A model generated the notes under the pieces. It had not been told where the DNA came from and made no database searches. It saw only the letters and a program-made list of their open reading frames with translations. This document shows positions 36,462-45,568 of a stretch of DNA of 64,000 nt, one piece after another. Positions within the stretch are counted from its first letter, which is position 1; each line of letters opens with the position of its first letter. The translations under genes and the position numbers were made by a program. Origin of the DNA: Bacteroidota bacterium (lineage in GTDB: Bacteria > Bacteroidota > JABWAT01); the NCBI GenBank assembly GCA_020161835.1, contig JAIUNL010000020.1, forward strand, positions 1 to 64,000. The letters are read 5' to 3'.

Positions 36462-37769
36462 ATGCATATTCAGGAAAGTTTACAAGTTGGGGTTGATGCT
36501 CTTTCAGCCAATGCACTCAGATCAATGCTTACGATTCTGGGAATTGTATTTGGTGTTGGGGCTGTGATTGCCATGCTGGCCATTGGTGAAGGTGCCCAGC
36601 AGGAAATCATGAAACAGCTTGCTCTGACAGGGGTGAATAATATCATCATCAGAAACAAAGTTGAACAACCGGCTGAAGGTGATGAAAAAAACAAAACGGC
36701 TAATTTTTCGGCTGGTTTGACTCTTGATGACATGGAAACCCTCAGAAAACTCATTCCCGGTATTACACGTGTCACACCCGAAATTGAATCAGATTATGAG
36801 GCTATTTACAGGCTAAGCCATGGTCGGGTAAAGCTGGTTGGAACCGGACCAGATTACGCAGCCATGTTTAATCTGAGATTGACAAACGGGCGATTTTTCA
36901 GTCAGGAGCATATCAAAAATTCGGCTCCGGTTGCCGTGATTGGTGAAGATGTCAGGAAAAAATTATTCAAAACCGAAAATCCGATTGGAAAAAAATTAAA
37001 AGTTGGTGAAGTCTGGCTTGAAGTTATTGGCGTTGTTGCTCCGGCCGCAGTTGAGAAAAAAGGAGAAGAGTCTCAGAATCTGGGGGTTAGAAATGCCACA
37101 CTTGATGTGTACACCCCTGTAACTTCTTTTCTGCTCCGGTTTAAGAATCCAGCTATAAAAACCGAAAGTTCCCAGCGCCGCAATCGTGGTGTTACTGAAG
37201 TCAGAACAGAAATGGCGGAAACCCAGCTGAGTAAAATTACGATTCAGGTTAAATCCGCAGATATGCTGAAACCAGTCAGAGATCTGGTTGAACGGATAAT
37301 GAAACGGTTGCATTATAAACAGGCAGATTTTGAAATTATTGTTCCGCTTGAACTCATCAACCAGCAACAAAAAACAAAACAGATTTTCAATATTGTTCTT
37401 GGGGCAATCGGCGGAATTTCTCTTTTGGTTGGCGGAATCGGGATTATGAATATCATGCTGGCTTCGGTAACTGAAAGAACCAAGGAAATCGGGATCCGCC
37501 GGGCAATCGGGGCAACCCGGAAAAATATTGTGGAACAGTTTCTTATCGAAGCCTTGGTTTTGTGTCTGGTCGGCGGCATTATGGGAATCCTGTTTGGTTA
37601 CCTGATTGCCATTCTGATTTCGGTTTATGCCGGTATTGAAACAGATGTGACCATGATTTCAATTTTTATATCCTTCTCGGTTGCCTGTTTGACCGGAGTG
37701 GTTTTTGGCTGGTATCCGGCGAAAATGGCAGCAGAAAAAGATCCGGTAGAGAGTCTGCGATATGAATAA
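36462..37769 (+). CDS. MacB-type ABC permease without adjacent ATPase
   Basis: The 435-residue product has an N-terminal helix with the ANALRSMLTILGIVFGVGAV motif, a MacB_PCD domain, and three C-terminal helices with EIGIRRAIGATRKNIVEQFL near residue 340. No ATP-binding domain is fused and no ATPase gene is in this cluster. It may use an ATPase encoded elsewhere. Confidence 0.92.
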   Translation: MHIQESLQVGVDALSANALRSMLTILGIVFGVGAVIAMLAIGEGAQQEIMKQLALTGVNNIIIRNKVEQPAEGDEKNKTANFSAGLTLDDMETLRKLIPGITRVTPEIESDYEAIYRLSHGRVKLVGTGPDYAAMFNLRLTNGRFFSQEHIKNSAPVAVIGEDVRKKLFKTENPIGKKLKVGEVWLEVIGVVAPAAVEKKGEESQNLGVRNATLDVYTPVTSFLLRFKNPAIKTESSQRRNRGVTEVRTEMAETQLSKITIQVKSADMLKPVRDLVERIMKRLHYKQADFEIIVPLELINQQQKTKQIFNIVLGAIGGISLLVGGIGIMNIMLASVTERTKEIGIRRAIGATRKNIVEQFLIEALVLCLVGGIMGILFGYLIAILISVYAGIETDVTMISIFISFSVACLTGVVFGWYPAKMAAEKDPVESLRYE

Positions 37770-37815
37770 ATTACGGGTCACAGATTACGGGTTACGGGGA
37801 AAAAGGCTTACATCC

Positions 37816-39285
37816 ATGATCAAATTTTTGCTTTGTCTTCTTTTTCCGGCGGTACTTTCTGCCCAGACCATTCTGACGCTGGAGGAATCGGTTGAACGGG
37901 CGAAAAAATCATCACCTTCCATGAAAAAAGCTGAACTTCAGCTGAAGCAAACCTGGTTTGCCCAGGAAAGTGCCAGACTGCAATTCTGGAGTACTCTTGA
38001 CCTGAGGGCCACAACGCCAAATCTAAGAAAAGATATTACTCAGGTTTCAGACCCAAACACGGGAAAAATCAATTTTGTTGAGCAAAATTACATTTCATAC
38101 AACACCGAACTCACTCTGAATCAGCCCATTATCTGGACGGATGCCAACCTTTCACTCGTTGGCGGACTCAGCCAGTATAAGCAAAGCGGAACAACCAGCA
38201 ATCAAACCAGCGAAACCAATTATCTGAGTGATCTCAGGCTCAGATTAACGCAACCTCTTTTTACTTATAACCGGCGGGCATTCGGTCTTGAACGGGCTGA
38301 ACTTGAGCTTGAAATGTCGAAAAAGCAATACCTGACCACCCAGCAGGATGTGCTTTATCGGGTTAAAGAAGCCTGGTTCAACTGGTACCGGGCAACTCAA
38401 ACGGTTTCTATTGCAGAATCGGAACTGGAGCAAACCCGGCAATCGTGGGAACTTGCCAACAGGAAATATGAATCTGGAATTATTGCTGAAGTGGACAAAT
38501 TGAAACTTGAAGTGGATTATGCAACCTCACAGAATAATGTCCTTCAGCAGAAAACCAATGCACTTCGTGCAGAAAACCAGGTCAAACTTTTGCTTGGAAT
38601 TCCGCTGGATGAAAGAGTTTTACTGCCAGACGGATTTGAAACCAAGTTTGTTTCCATCCCGAAAGAAAAAATTCTGCCTGTTGCCTTTAAAAACCGACCA
38701 GAACTTGAAAATGCTGCCCGGCAGGTGAGAATGCAGGAAATGTCAGTTGAACAAACCGATGCCCAACGGGAAATCCGTGCTGATTTAAGTCTGGAGTTTG
38801 GTCTTACCCGTCAGGATCCGAAACTGGCTCAGGTTTGGAATGACCCAAACCGGGCACAACAGGTTTCACTTTCCTTAACTATTCCCATTTGGGATTGGGG
38901 TCAAAACTCAGCTGCGACTGAAAGTCAGATTGCCTCATTGAACAGTCAGAAAATTGACCAGGAAGAGGCTTCCCGGTTGCTCACCAACGAAATCAACCAG
39001 CTAACGGAATCTTACCTTCAGGCACAAGGCCGGTTGACGATTCTGGAAAAAACTGTTGAACTTGCCCAGAAATCCTACGATATCTCTTACCAGAAATTCC
39101 GCTCAGGCTCATTATCTTCAGAAGAACTTGCACAGGCACAACGCCGGTTAACCGACTCAAAAATCAATTTTTTATCGGCCCGGATGGATTACCAGCTAAG
39201 TATTGCTGCCCTGTCAAAAGCCTGTTTGTACGATTGGGAAAATGACCGTGAAGTTGGTGAAACTTTACCAAATTTTGAAGATTGA
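37816..39285 (+). CDS. TolC-family outer-membrane protein (second export set)
   Basis: The product of about 489 residues has a signal peptide cleaved after LSAQ and two OEP repeats (LEESVERAKKSSPSMKKAE; AEVDKLKLEVDYATSQNN), as outer-membrane efflux channels. I place the start at ATG 37816, where the signal peptide begins. The frame extends upstream to 37762 through GGGTCACAGATTACGGGTTA-like sequence, an intergenic repeat that would give an odd leader. It is the last gene of the flavin reductase operon. Confidence 0.87.
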   Translation: MIKFLLCLLFPAVLSAQTILTLEESVERAKKSSPSMKKAELQLKQTWFAQESARLQFWSTLDLRATTPNLRKDITQVSDPNTGKINFVEQNYISYNTELTLNQPIIWTDANLSLVGGLSQYKQSGTTSNQTSETNYLSDLRLRLTQPLFTYNRRAFGLERAELELEMSKKQYLTTQQDVLYRVKEAWFNWYRATQTVSIAESELEQTRQSWELANRKYESGIIAEVDKLKLEVDYATSQNNVLQQKTNALRAENQVKLLLGIPLDERVLLPDGFETKFVSIPKEKILPVAFKNRPELENAARQVRMQEMSVEQTDAQREIRADLSLEFGLTRQDPKLAQVWNDPNRAQQVSLSLTIPIWDWGQNSAATESQIASLNSQKIDQEEASRLLTNEINQLTESYLQAQGRLTILEKTVELAQKSYDISYQKFRSGSLSSEELAQAQRRLTDSKINFLSARMDYQLSIAALSKACLYDWENDREVGETLPNFED

Positions 39286-39305
39286 CAGGTCTTTTATTTT
39301 TTCTG

Positions 39306-39336
39306 TTGAAGAAAGCACTTCACATAGTTATCTTTA
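39306..39336 (+). promoter_or_regulatory. Promoter of the GH13 gene
   Basis: TTG (39306), 20 bases, TATCTTTA (39329-39336), near-consensus, about 40 bases before the start codon. Confidence 0.45.
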
Positions 39337-39377
39337 GCTGATATTTTTCACTCTCGGAACCAAACCGGAGCCATTTT

Positions 39378-42300
39378 ATGGATCATCAGCTTCAACCAAC
39401 CTACTACTTCCATGTCAGGAAGGAATCCCGTAAAAAATTCGAAATCGAAGAAGAATTGTTCTCCGTGCGCGGTGACGTGGTTTTTCTCAACTTCCAGCAG
39501 TCACGCCGGCTTGCAGAAGCGATCAATACCAAACGACCGGGAGCAACTTTCGTCAATCCGTCAGAACTGAATGCAATGGGTCTCATTCACGAGATTCTGC
39601 ACTTTGTGATGGATACTTACCGGAAGGATCTTGCACCTGGTTCCTTCAAAGGACTTCTGGAGTTTCTTGACGGGAAACACGGTGAAGATGAAACCAACAA
39701 ATTGTTGAAGGTTTTTCTCGATCATTTTCCACCGCCTGCAGTTTTTCACGGAAAAATTACCAAAGAAAAATTCCTTACCGGAAAATCTGAGGGGATTTCT
39801 AACCGTCAGTGGATCATTGAAGAAATTATTCTGATCTGGCTGAATAATGCAAATCCGGGTTATCAGCCCATCAATGAACTGATTCATGACACCGAACTGA
39901 AAGCAAACACTTCTTACTTGACCGTCATCGATTCGATGAAGGAATTTTTCGAAGGTCAGCCGAAATTTGGTCCGAAAAATCAAAATCTGATTGATCTTTT
40001 ATACGAGCCGATTCTGCGTTCACCCAATTCCCTGATGGATCAGCTTGAATTTATCAAGCAATTTTGGGGAAGTATTCTCGCCAGATCACCTTTCTGGACC
40101 CGTCTTCTTGTGAGTATGGATTATATCAAAGAAGAAGGTAAATGGTATCTCTTTAAACAGGGCGGATGGAACGTCAGCAAGGATATTGAAGTTTCTGCAC
40201 CTCAGTTTTCAGGTGAATTGTACGAACACGAAGCAGAAGCTTTTTCGCCTGATAAAGACTGGATGCCCCGTGTGGTCATGATCGCAAAATCAGCTTTCGT
40301 CTGGCTCGATCAGCTTACCAAAAAATATGGACATCCGCATAATTCACTCGCAGATATTCCGGATGAAGAACTCGATTCACTTGCTTCAAAAGGAATTACC
40401 ACACTTTGGCTGATCGGACTCTGGCAGCGTTCGATTGCTTCCGCCAGAATCAAACAGATCAACGGAAACCCCGAAGCGGTTGCCTCAGCTTATTCTCTTT
40501 ATGATTACGAAATTGCCTGGGATCTGGGCGGATATGGTGCTTACGAAAACCTGAGAAACCGGTGTGCTGCCCGTGGCGTCCGTCTGGCCAGTGACATGGT
40601 GCCAAATCACATGGGAATTGACTCTTCCTGGGTGATCAACCATCCGGAATGGTTTGTTTCCCTTCCTTATCCGCCATATCCGAATTACCGGTTCAACGGA
40701 ACCGATCTGAGCAATGACCCCAGAATCGGACTTTATGTTGAAGATGGCTATTGGGATCGTTCTGATGCAGCCGTTTGCTTTAAACGGGTTGACAGGTGGA
40801 CCGGTGACGTTCGCTACATTTATCACGGAAATGACGGAACCAGCTTTCCGTGGAATGATACGGCTCAGTTGAATTATTTGCTTCCTGAGGTCCGTGAGCA
40901 GGTTATACAGACCATTCTTCATGTTGCGAGAATGTTCCCTGTGATTCGCTTTGATGCAGCCATGACACTGGCAAAACGCCACTATCAGCGGTTGTGGTTT
41001 CCGTTGCCCGGAACCGGCGGTGACATTCCATCCCGTTCTGAACATGCCATGAGCAAAGAAGAATTTGACCGGGTTTTCCCGATTGAATTCTGGCGTGAAG
41101 TGGTTGACCGGGTTGCTGTTGAAGTCCCGAATACGTTGCTTCTTGCTGAAGCGTTCTGGATGATGGAAGGTTATTTCGTTCGTACGCTTGGCATGCACCG
41201 GGTTTACAATTCGGCCTTTATGCACATGTTCAAGAAAGAAGACAATCAGAATTACCGGTACCTCATCAAAAACACCCTGGAATTCAATCCGCAGATTCTG
41301 AAACGGTATGTGAATTTCATGAATAACCCTGATGAAGAAACAGCTGTAAATCAGTTCGGAAAAGGCGATAAATACTTTGGCGTTGCACTGATGATGTCGA
41401 CGCTGCCCGGGCTCCCGATGTTTGGTCACGGCCAATTTGAAGGCTTTGCTGAGAAGTACGGCATGGAATACCGGAAAGCCTACAAGGATGAAAGTCCAGA
41501 TCAGTGGCTGATTGACCGGCATTACCGTGAAATCGTACCCATCCTGAAAAAGCGGTATTTATTTGCCGAAGTTGAAAACTTCCTTTTATATGACTTTTTC
41601 TCAACGCACGGAAATGTTTGTGAGGATGTGTTCGCATTCAGCAATCAGTTTGGTTACGAAAAAGGTCTCGTGATTTTCCATAATAAATATGGTTCAGTCA
41701 ACGGGTGGATCAGAACATCATCAGCTTTTCTCGATAATCATGGCAACATGACCCAGCGTGTTCTGGGACAAGGTCTTGCTCTGCCCATCGGTGCTGATGA
41801 CAGTTTTACCATTTTCAAAGATCAGATGACCGGGCTCGAATTCATCAGGTCTACCCGTGAAATCTGGGAACGGGGCATGTACTTTGAACTTGGTGCCTAT
41901 GAATACCACGTTTTCTGGGAATTCAGAAATGTTACCGATTCACCTGAGCTGCCTTACCGTGAAATCTGCACTTACCTGGCCGGGAAAGGTGTTTATTCCA
42001 TCGAGGATGCCCTCGTTGAAATGAAACTGAAGCCCATTTTCGAATCTTACTGGCAAGCCATCAATCCGGGAAGTGTTGCTTATCTGGCACAGGGTGCCGC
42101 CACCATGGAACCCTCGTCTGCAATTGTCGCTGCTTTCAGAGAAAAATCAACCCATATTGTGGATGGCGTCAACTATCTTTTCGGACAAAAAACACTTCCA
42201 GCCGGATTTTTTGAATCGCTGGCCAGTTTGTACCGGAAGGTGATCGATCTTTCACACATCCGCATCGGCGGAGCCAACAAAATTCTGGCGGCCTTTGTGA

Positions 42301-43034
42301 CTGCTCAGTTGAAACGTGACAAGGAACCTTCACTGTTCTGGCAGGTTATTATTTCCTGGTTGTACAGTCATGAACTCGATCAGCTCGGACTGAAAGAATC
42401 AGATGGAAAACCCGCTTTTGAAGCTTTCCATCTCGATAAAGTTTTTGCCAGAAGTCTGCGTGAATCAGGTTATGGTGATCATGACGTCTGGAAATCAACT
42501 TTGCTTGTGAAAACACTTTCTGCCTACAGTCACCGGCTGGTGAATAAACCAACCATTTCCCGGTTTGAAAGTCTGGCTGCAGCACTTACCATTGAATCAG
42601 CCCGTCCGCTGATGCAGATCAACATGCACAATGATGTACTCTGGTTTAACAAAGAAAGTGTTGAAGAACTGGTGATGTGGCTTGAAGTGATCAGCTTGCT
42701 TCAGGAAGCTGAAAAATTGCCGGTTGATCTGATCACGGCCAGTCTGGTTGAATCCTTTGAGAAAGAAGTTCATTCCACCCTTGCTCTGGTTGGAAAATCG
42801 GGTTACCGGTATCAGGTACTGGTTCAGGATCTTGATGCACTTTCAGCACCCAAAAAGGTTGTCAAAACCGTAAACATTGGCGGAAAGGCTAAAAAGCCGG
42901 CAAAGAAGGAAACCAAACCTGCAAAACCTTCAGCTAAAAAGGAAGTGAAAATTACGGTGAAGGCTAAAACCACAACCGCGAAAAAAGCTGAGGTAAAACC
43001 AAAGGCTGCTGCTCCAAAGACGAAGAAAAAGTAA
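39378..43034 (+). CDS. Large GH13 (alpha-amylase family) glycoside hydrolase or transferase
   Basis: The 1218-residue cytosolic-type protein (no signal peptide) has an unrecognised N-terminal domain of about 300 residues. A TIM-barrel GH13 domain follows: DMVPNHMGID near residue 407 (region I), IRFDAAMTLAKRH near 520 with the nucleophile Asp (region II) and LLAEAFW near 588 with the acid/base Glu (region III). Mostly helical domains complete it. The last 70 residues are a Lys/Ala/Pro-rich tail like histone H1 or polycation tails. The family acts on alpha-glucans; the large size and lack of export signal suggest intracellular glycogen or maltodextrin turnover. The exact activity is not predictable. 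Confidence 0.85.
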   Translation: MDHQLQPTYYFHVRKESRKKFEIEEELFSVRGDVVFLNFQQSRRLAEAINTKRPGATFVNPSELNAMGLIHEILHFVMDTYRKDLAPGSFKGLLEFLDGKHGEDETNKLLKVFLDHFPPPAVFHGKITKEKFLTGKSEGISNRQWIIEEIILIWLNNANPGYQPINELIHDTELKANTSYLTVIDSMKEFFEGQPKFGPKNQNLIDLLYEPILRSPNSLMDQLEFIKQFWGSILARSPFWTRLLVSMDYIKEEGKWYLFKQGGWNVSKDIEVSAPQFSGELYEHEAEAFSPDKDWMPRVVMIAKSAFVWLDQLTKKYGHPHNSLADIPDEELDSLASKGITTLWLIGLWQRSIASARIKQINGNPEAVASAYSLYDYEIAWDLGGYGAYENLRNRCAARGVRLASDMVPNHMGIDSSWVINHPEWFVSLPYPPYPNYRFNGTDLSNDPRIGLYVEDGYWDRSDAAVCFKRVDRWTGDVRYIYHGNDGTSFPWNDTAQLNYLLPEVREQVIQTILHVARMFPVIRFDAAMTLAKRHYQRLWFPLPGTGGDIPSRSEHAMSKEEFDRVFPIEFWREVVDRVAVEVPNTLLLAEAFWMMEGYFVRTLGMHRVYNSAFMHMFKKEDNQNYRYLIKNTLEFNPQILKRYVNFMNNPDEETAVNQFGKGDKYFGVALMMSTLPGLPMFGHGQFEGFAEKYGMEYRKAYKDESPDQWLIDRHYREIVPILKKRYLFAEVENFLLYDFFSTHGNVCEDVFAFSNQFGYEKGLVIFHNKYGSVNGWIRTSSAFLDNHGNMTQRVLGQGLALPIGADDSFTIFKDQMTGLEFIRSTREIWERGMYFELGAYEYHVFWEFRNVTDSPELPYREICTYLAGKGVYSIEDALVEMKLKPIFESYWQAINPGSVAYLAQGAATMEPSSAIVAAFREKSTHIVDGVNYLFGQKTLPAGFFESLASLYRKVIDLSHIRIGGANKILAAFVTAQLKRDKEPSLFWQVIISWLYSHELDQLGLKESDGKPAFEAFHLDKVFARSLRESGYGDHDVWKSTLLVKTLSAYSHRLVNKPTISRFESLAAALTIESARPLMQINMHNDVLWFNKESVEELVMWLEVISLLQEAEKLPVDLITASLVESFEKEVHSTLALVGKSGYRYQVLVQDLDALSAPKKVVKTVNIGGKAKKPAKKETKPAKPSAKKEVKITVKAKTTTAKKAEVKPKAAAPKTKKK

Positions 43035-43037
43035 GCG

Positions 43038-43244
43038 ATGACGTTTACCTGTCCTCATCTTGATCTGTCAGGGAAAGACTGCCTGAAATTACATGGGTTG
43101 TGCGATCCCGGCAGGAAAGGCTGTGAAGTTCAAAAGAAAGCCTGGTTTCCCAACAAACAGGGAAATCAGGTTGAAAAACTGGATTTCAGTCTTCGGGATG
43201 TGTTACGGGAGGAAAATAGTCAAAGGAGACCGCAGAGCCGCTGA
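43038..43244 (+). CDS. Small cysteine-containing protein
   Basis: The 68-residue product begins 3 bases after the GH13 stop codon. It has the motif CPHLDL-x(4)-CLKLHGLCDPGRKGC, four closely spaced cysteines that could bind a metal. Short proteins with similar C...C-x-KL...C-x-PGR-x-GC patterns occur in FCB genomes as I recall, with no known role. Its C-terminal part is charged. The tight spacing suggests cotranscription. Confidence 0.55.
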   Translation: MTFTCPHLDLSGKDCLKLHGLCDPGRKGCEVQKKAWFPNKQGNQVEKLDFSLRDVLREENSQRRPQSR

Positions 43245-43288
43245 GAAGGGGGATGGTTTTTGGGGGGGATGACTTTGATCTTGTATAA

Positions 43289-43368
43289 TGTAACACCGAC
43301 CTCCCGGTCGGTTGAAATTTCTAAATTGCTTTTACATTCAGGGAACCGACCGGGAGGTCGGTGTTACA
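43289..43368. repeat. Inverted-repeat element B, copy 1
   Basis: Two perfect 25-bp arms (43289-43313 and 43344-43368; core ACCGACCTCCCGGTCGGT) flank a 30-base centre. Each arm is itself palindromic. A related copy is at 44631-44698. The two copies sit on either side of meaB. Confidence 0.85.
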
Positions 43369-43403
43369 ATCAGTCAATTCAAATTGAATGTATTTACCTG
43401 CCC

Positions 43404-44558
43404 TTATCCTTTTTCCCCATCGAAAACCCTTAATAATTTTTCTGCAGCTGCAGTTGGCAGCATTTTATCATGCAGGATGGACTCTGATATCGAATGAAGA
43501 ATCCGCTTAACTTCCGGGTGGTGGTAAAACCGGTCTTTCAGCGTTTCTTCAATCATTTGCATCGCCCAGGAAAAAGATTGTTCTTTCCTCCGTTCGTTGA
43601 AAATTCCGTTTTCAGTGGCAACTTCCCTGAATTTTGAAATAACTTCCCAAATCTCCGGAATTCCGGCACCGGTCAAAGCCGAACAGGTGTACGCATCGGT
43701 ATGCCAGCCACGGGTTGCCGGAGTTAGAAAATGCAAAACCCGGGAATATTCGGCACGGGCGATATTTGCTTTCATTTCATTGTCGCCATCCGCTTTGTTC
43801 ACAATCAGCGCATCAGCGATTTCAATAATTCCCTTTTTAATTCCCTGAAGTTCATCGCCGGCACCGGCAATCATCACCAGAAGAAAAAAATCAACCATCG
43901 ACCTGACGGTGATTTCACTTTGACCGACCCCGACCGTTTCCACAAGAATGATATCATAACCGGCAGCTTCACAGGCTAAAATAGTTTCACGGCTTTTCCG
44001 GGTAACGCCGCCGAGGGTTCCTGATGAAGGTGATGGCCGGATGAAAGCGTTGGGCTCACGACTGAGAAATTCCATCCTGGTTTTATCGCCAAGAATACTG
44101 CCTCTAGTAACAGAACTGCTGGGATCAACCGCCAGAACGGCCACTTTGTGTCCCTGTTTGACCAGAAAAAGCCCGAAAGCTTCGATAAATGTACTTTTCC
44201 CTGCGCCCGGAACGCCGGAAATTCCGATCCGGAGCGATTTACCTGAATGGGGAAGCAACTGATTTAAAACCGCTTGAGCCTTTTCAACGTGGGCAGAAGC
44301 ATTGCTTTCGATTAAAGTAATCGTTCTGGCCAGAACAGTACGGTCATTCGCGAGCACACCCGAAACATGATCTTCTACTGATAGTTCGGCCCGTTTTTTA
44401 GACGGATGATGGAGTGCAGGTTTTGCATGGCCGGGGAGTCCGTCATGACTGCTTTCAATGCCGGTTACCACCTTAACTGCAAACGCTTCGTTGTTTTCTT
44501 CAGGTGCCCAGTCGGGTTTGTAAGATTCCGGTTTGTCTGAATTTGGTTTCTTTTTCAT
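43404..44558 (-). CDS. meaB: Methylmalonyl-CoA mutase-associated GTPase MeaB
   Basis: The 384-residue product is a MeaB/ArgK-type G3E GTPase. Walker A GVPGAGKST (near residue 120), VDPSSSVTRGSILGDKTRM, the ETVGVGQSE switch segment and NKADGDN for guanine recognition are all visible. It protects and reloads the adenosylcobalamin-dependent methylmalonyl-CoA mutase, so the cell should use this route (propionate/succinate exchange); the mutase gene is not in view. I start at ATG 44558, as the 12 residues before it in the longer frame are hydrophobic and non-conserved. The N-terminal 80 residues are longer than usual and polar. Confidence 0.93.
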   Translation of the reverse strand: MKKKPNSDKPESYKPDWAPEENNEAFAVKVVTGIESSHDGLPGHAKPALHHPSKKRAELSVEDHVSGVLANDRTVLARTITLIESNASAHVEKAQAVLNQLLPHSGKSLRIGISGVPGAGKSTFIEAFGLFLVKQGHKVAVLAVDPSSSVTRGSILGDKTRMEFLSREPNAFIRPSPSSGTLGGVTRKSRETILACEAAGYDIILVETVGVGQSEITVRSMVDFFLLVMIAGAGDELQGIKKGIIEIADALIVNKADGDNEMKANIARAEYSRVLHFLTPATRGWHTDAYTCSALTGAGIPEIWEVISKFREVATENGIFNERRKEQSFSWAMQMIEETLKDRFYHHPEVKRILHSISESILHDKMLPTAAAEKLLRVFDGEKG

Positions 44559-44630
44559 GTGGATAAAAATACCGGATATTTTGGTGAGAATCATCTGAAA
44601 TGCAGGGGAGGGAGGGGATTCTGATTATTA

Positions 44631-44698
44631 ATTGTAGCGCCGACCTCTGGTCGGCATTCGTTGTTTTACAATAACCGACCGGAGGTCGGTGTTACAAT
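44631..44698. repeat. Inverted-repeat element B, copy 2
   Basis: Arms 44631-44654 and 44675-44698, about three mismatches, same GACCTCYGGTCGG core as copy 1 and a shorter centre. It lies 70 bases upstream of the meaB start. Confidence 0.8.
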
Positions 44699-44901
44699 TA
44701 ACATGCAAAATTTAATTTTCAGTTTGGCAGGGTGATTTTCATTTTGTCTTTTGTGACTCGTGACCCGTGATTTGTGACCATTTTATCCCGTCCCCCGTCA
44801 CTCGTTATTTGTAAGGTTTCATCTGAAATACCGACAAAAATGGAAACGGGATTTTTATCACCCGGTTTGGATGTTGTATCAAAAAAGAAAAGAATATTTA
44901 T

Positions 44902-45429
44902 ATGAATCACATTTTCCCGGGAGTTCTGCTGATGCTGGTCTCCTGTTCAAACCCGACTCCGGTTTCACAACCTGCAGACGGACTTCAAACCCAATCCACT
45001 TCCCAATCAATGAAACAGGAAAATAAAATGCCATTGCAAACACCCAAATACAATCCGCTGAACTCTGAGGAAGCAAGAGTTATTATCAACAAGGGAACCG
45101 AACGTGCCTATACGGGTGAATACACCGATAACAAGCAGCCCGGAACGTACATCTGCCGTCAGTGCAATGCACCTTTATATCTGTCGAAGGATAAATTCAA
45201 CTCGGATTGTGGATGGCCAAGTTTTGATGATGAAATCAAAGGCGCCGTTGAACGTCACACCGACAAAGATGGTTACCGGACGGAAATCGTCTGCAAAAAT
45301 TGTGGCGGACATTTGGGTCACGTCTTTCTTGGCGAAAGATTCACCTCAAAAAACACCCGGCATTGTGTGAATTCCATTTCGATGAAGTTCATCGCAGAAG
45401 GAAAGCCATTGCCGGAAGTAATTAAGTAG
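44902..45429 (+). CDS. msrB: Peptide-methionine (R)-S-oxide reductase, lipoprotein form
   Basis: The 175-residue product has a lipobox (MLVSC, Cys15), so MsrB is exported and lipid-anchored. The MsrB domain has structural zinc pairs (CRQC and CKNC), the GWPSFDDEI substrate motif, GHLGHVF, and the catalytic Cys in RHCVNS (near residue 158). It repairs R-methionine sulfoxide in envelope proteins. No MsrA domain is fused. The resolving Cys at the position used by many MsrBs is not obvious. Confidence 0.93.
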   Translation: MNHIFPGVLLMLVSCSNPTPVSQPADGLQTQSTSQSMKQENKMPLQTPKYNPLNSEEARVIINKGTERAYTGEYTDNKQPGTYICRQCNAPLYLSKDKFNSDCGWPSFDDEIKGAVERHTDKDGYRTEIVCKNCGGHLGHVFLGERFTSKNTRHCVNSISMKFIAEGKPLPEVIK

Positions 45430-45562
45430 GTGTAAGGTTTAAGGTGTAAGGTTTAAGCCAGAACTGTAGGAATAGAATTAGAAAAAACAGGTCTTAGCTG
45501 GTTAACAAACCTGTAATAGTTTCTTAGTTTTTAAGCTTATGCCTTAAACCTTACGCCTTACT
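45429..45562. repeat. Inverted repeats between convergent msrB and SDR genes
   Basis: GTGTAAGGTTTAAG is repeated in tandem at 45430-45458 and recurs inverted (GCCTTAAACCTTACGCCTTA) at 45541-45560. The two halves can pair over about 14 bases and may form a bidirectional transcript end; there is no clear T-run. Confidence 0.6.
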
Positions 45563-45568
45563 CCTATT

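Noticed and set aside
37762..37815. 18-codon N-terminal extension of the second TolC gene
   Set aside because: It is made from an intergenic CAGATTACGGG-type repeat; the signal peptide starts at 37816.
40485..41522. 345-residue frame on the minus strand
   Set aside because: It lies fully inside the GH13 gene, opposite its most conserved motifs, has no ribosome binding site and no domain-like sequence.
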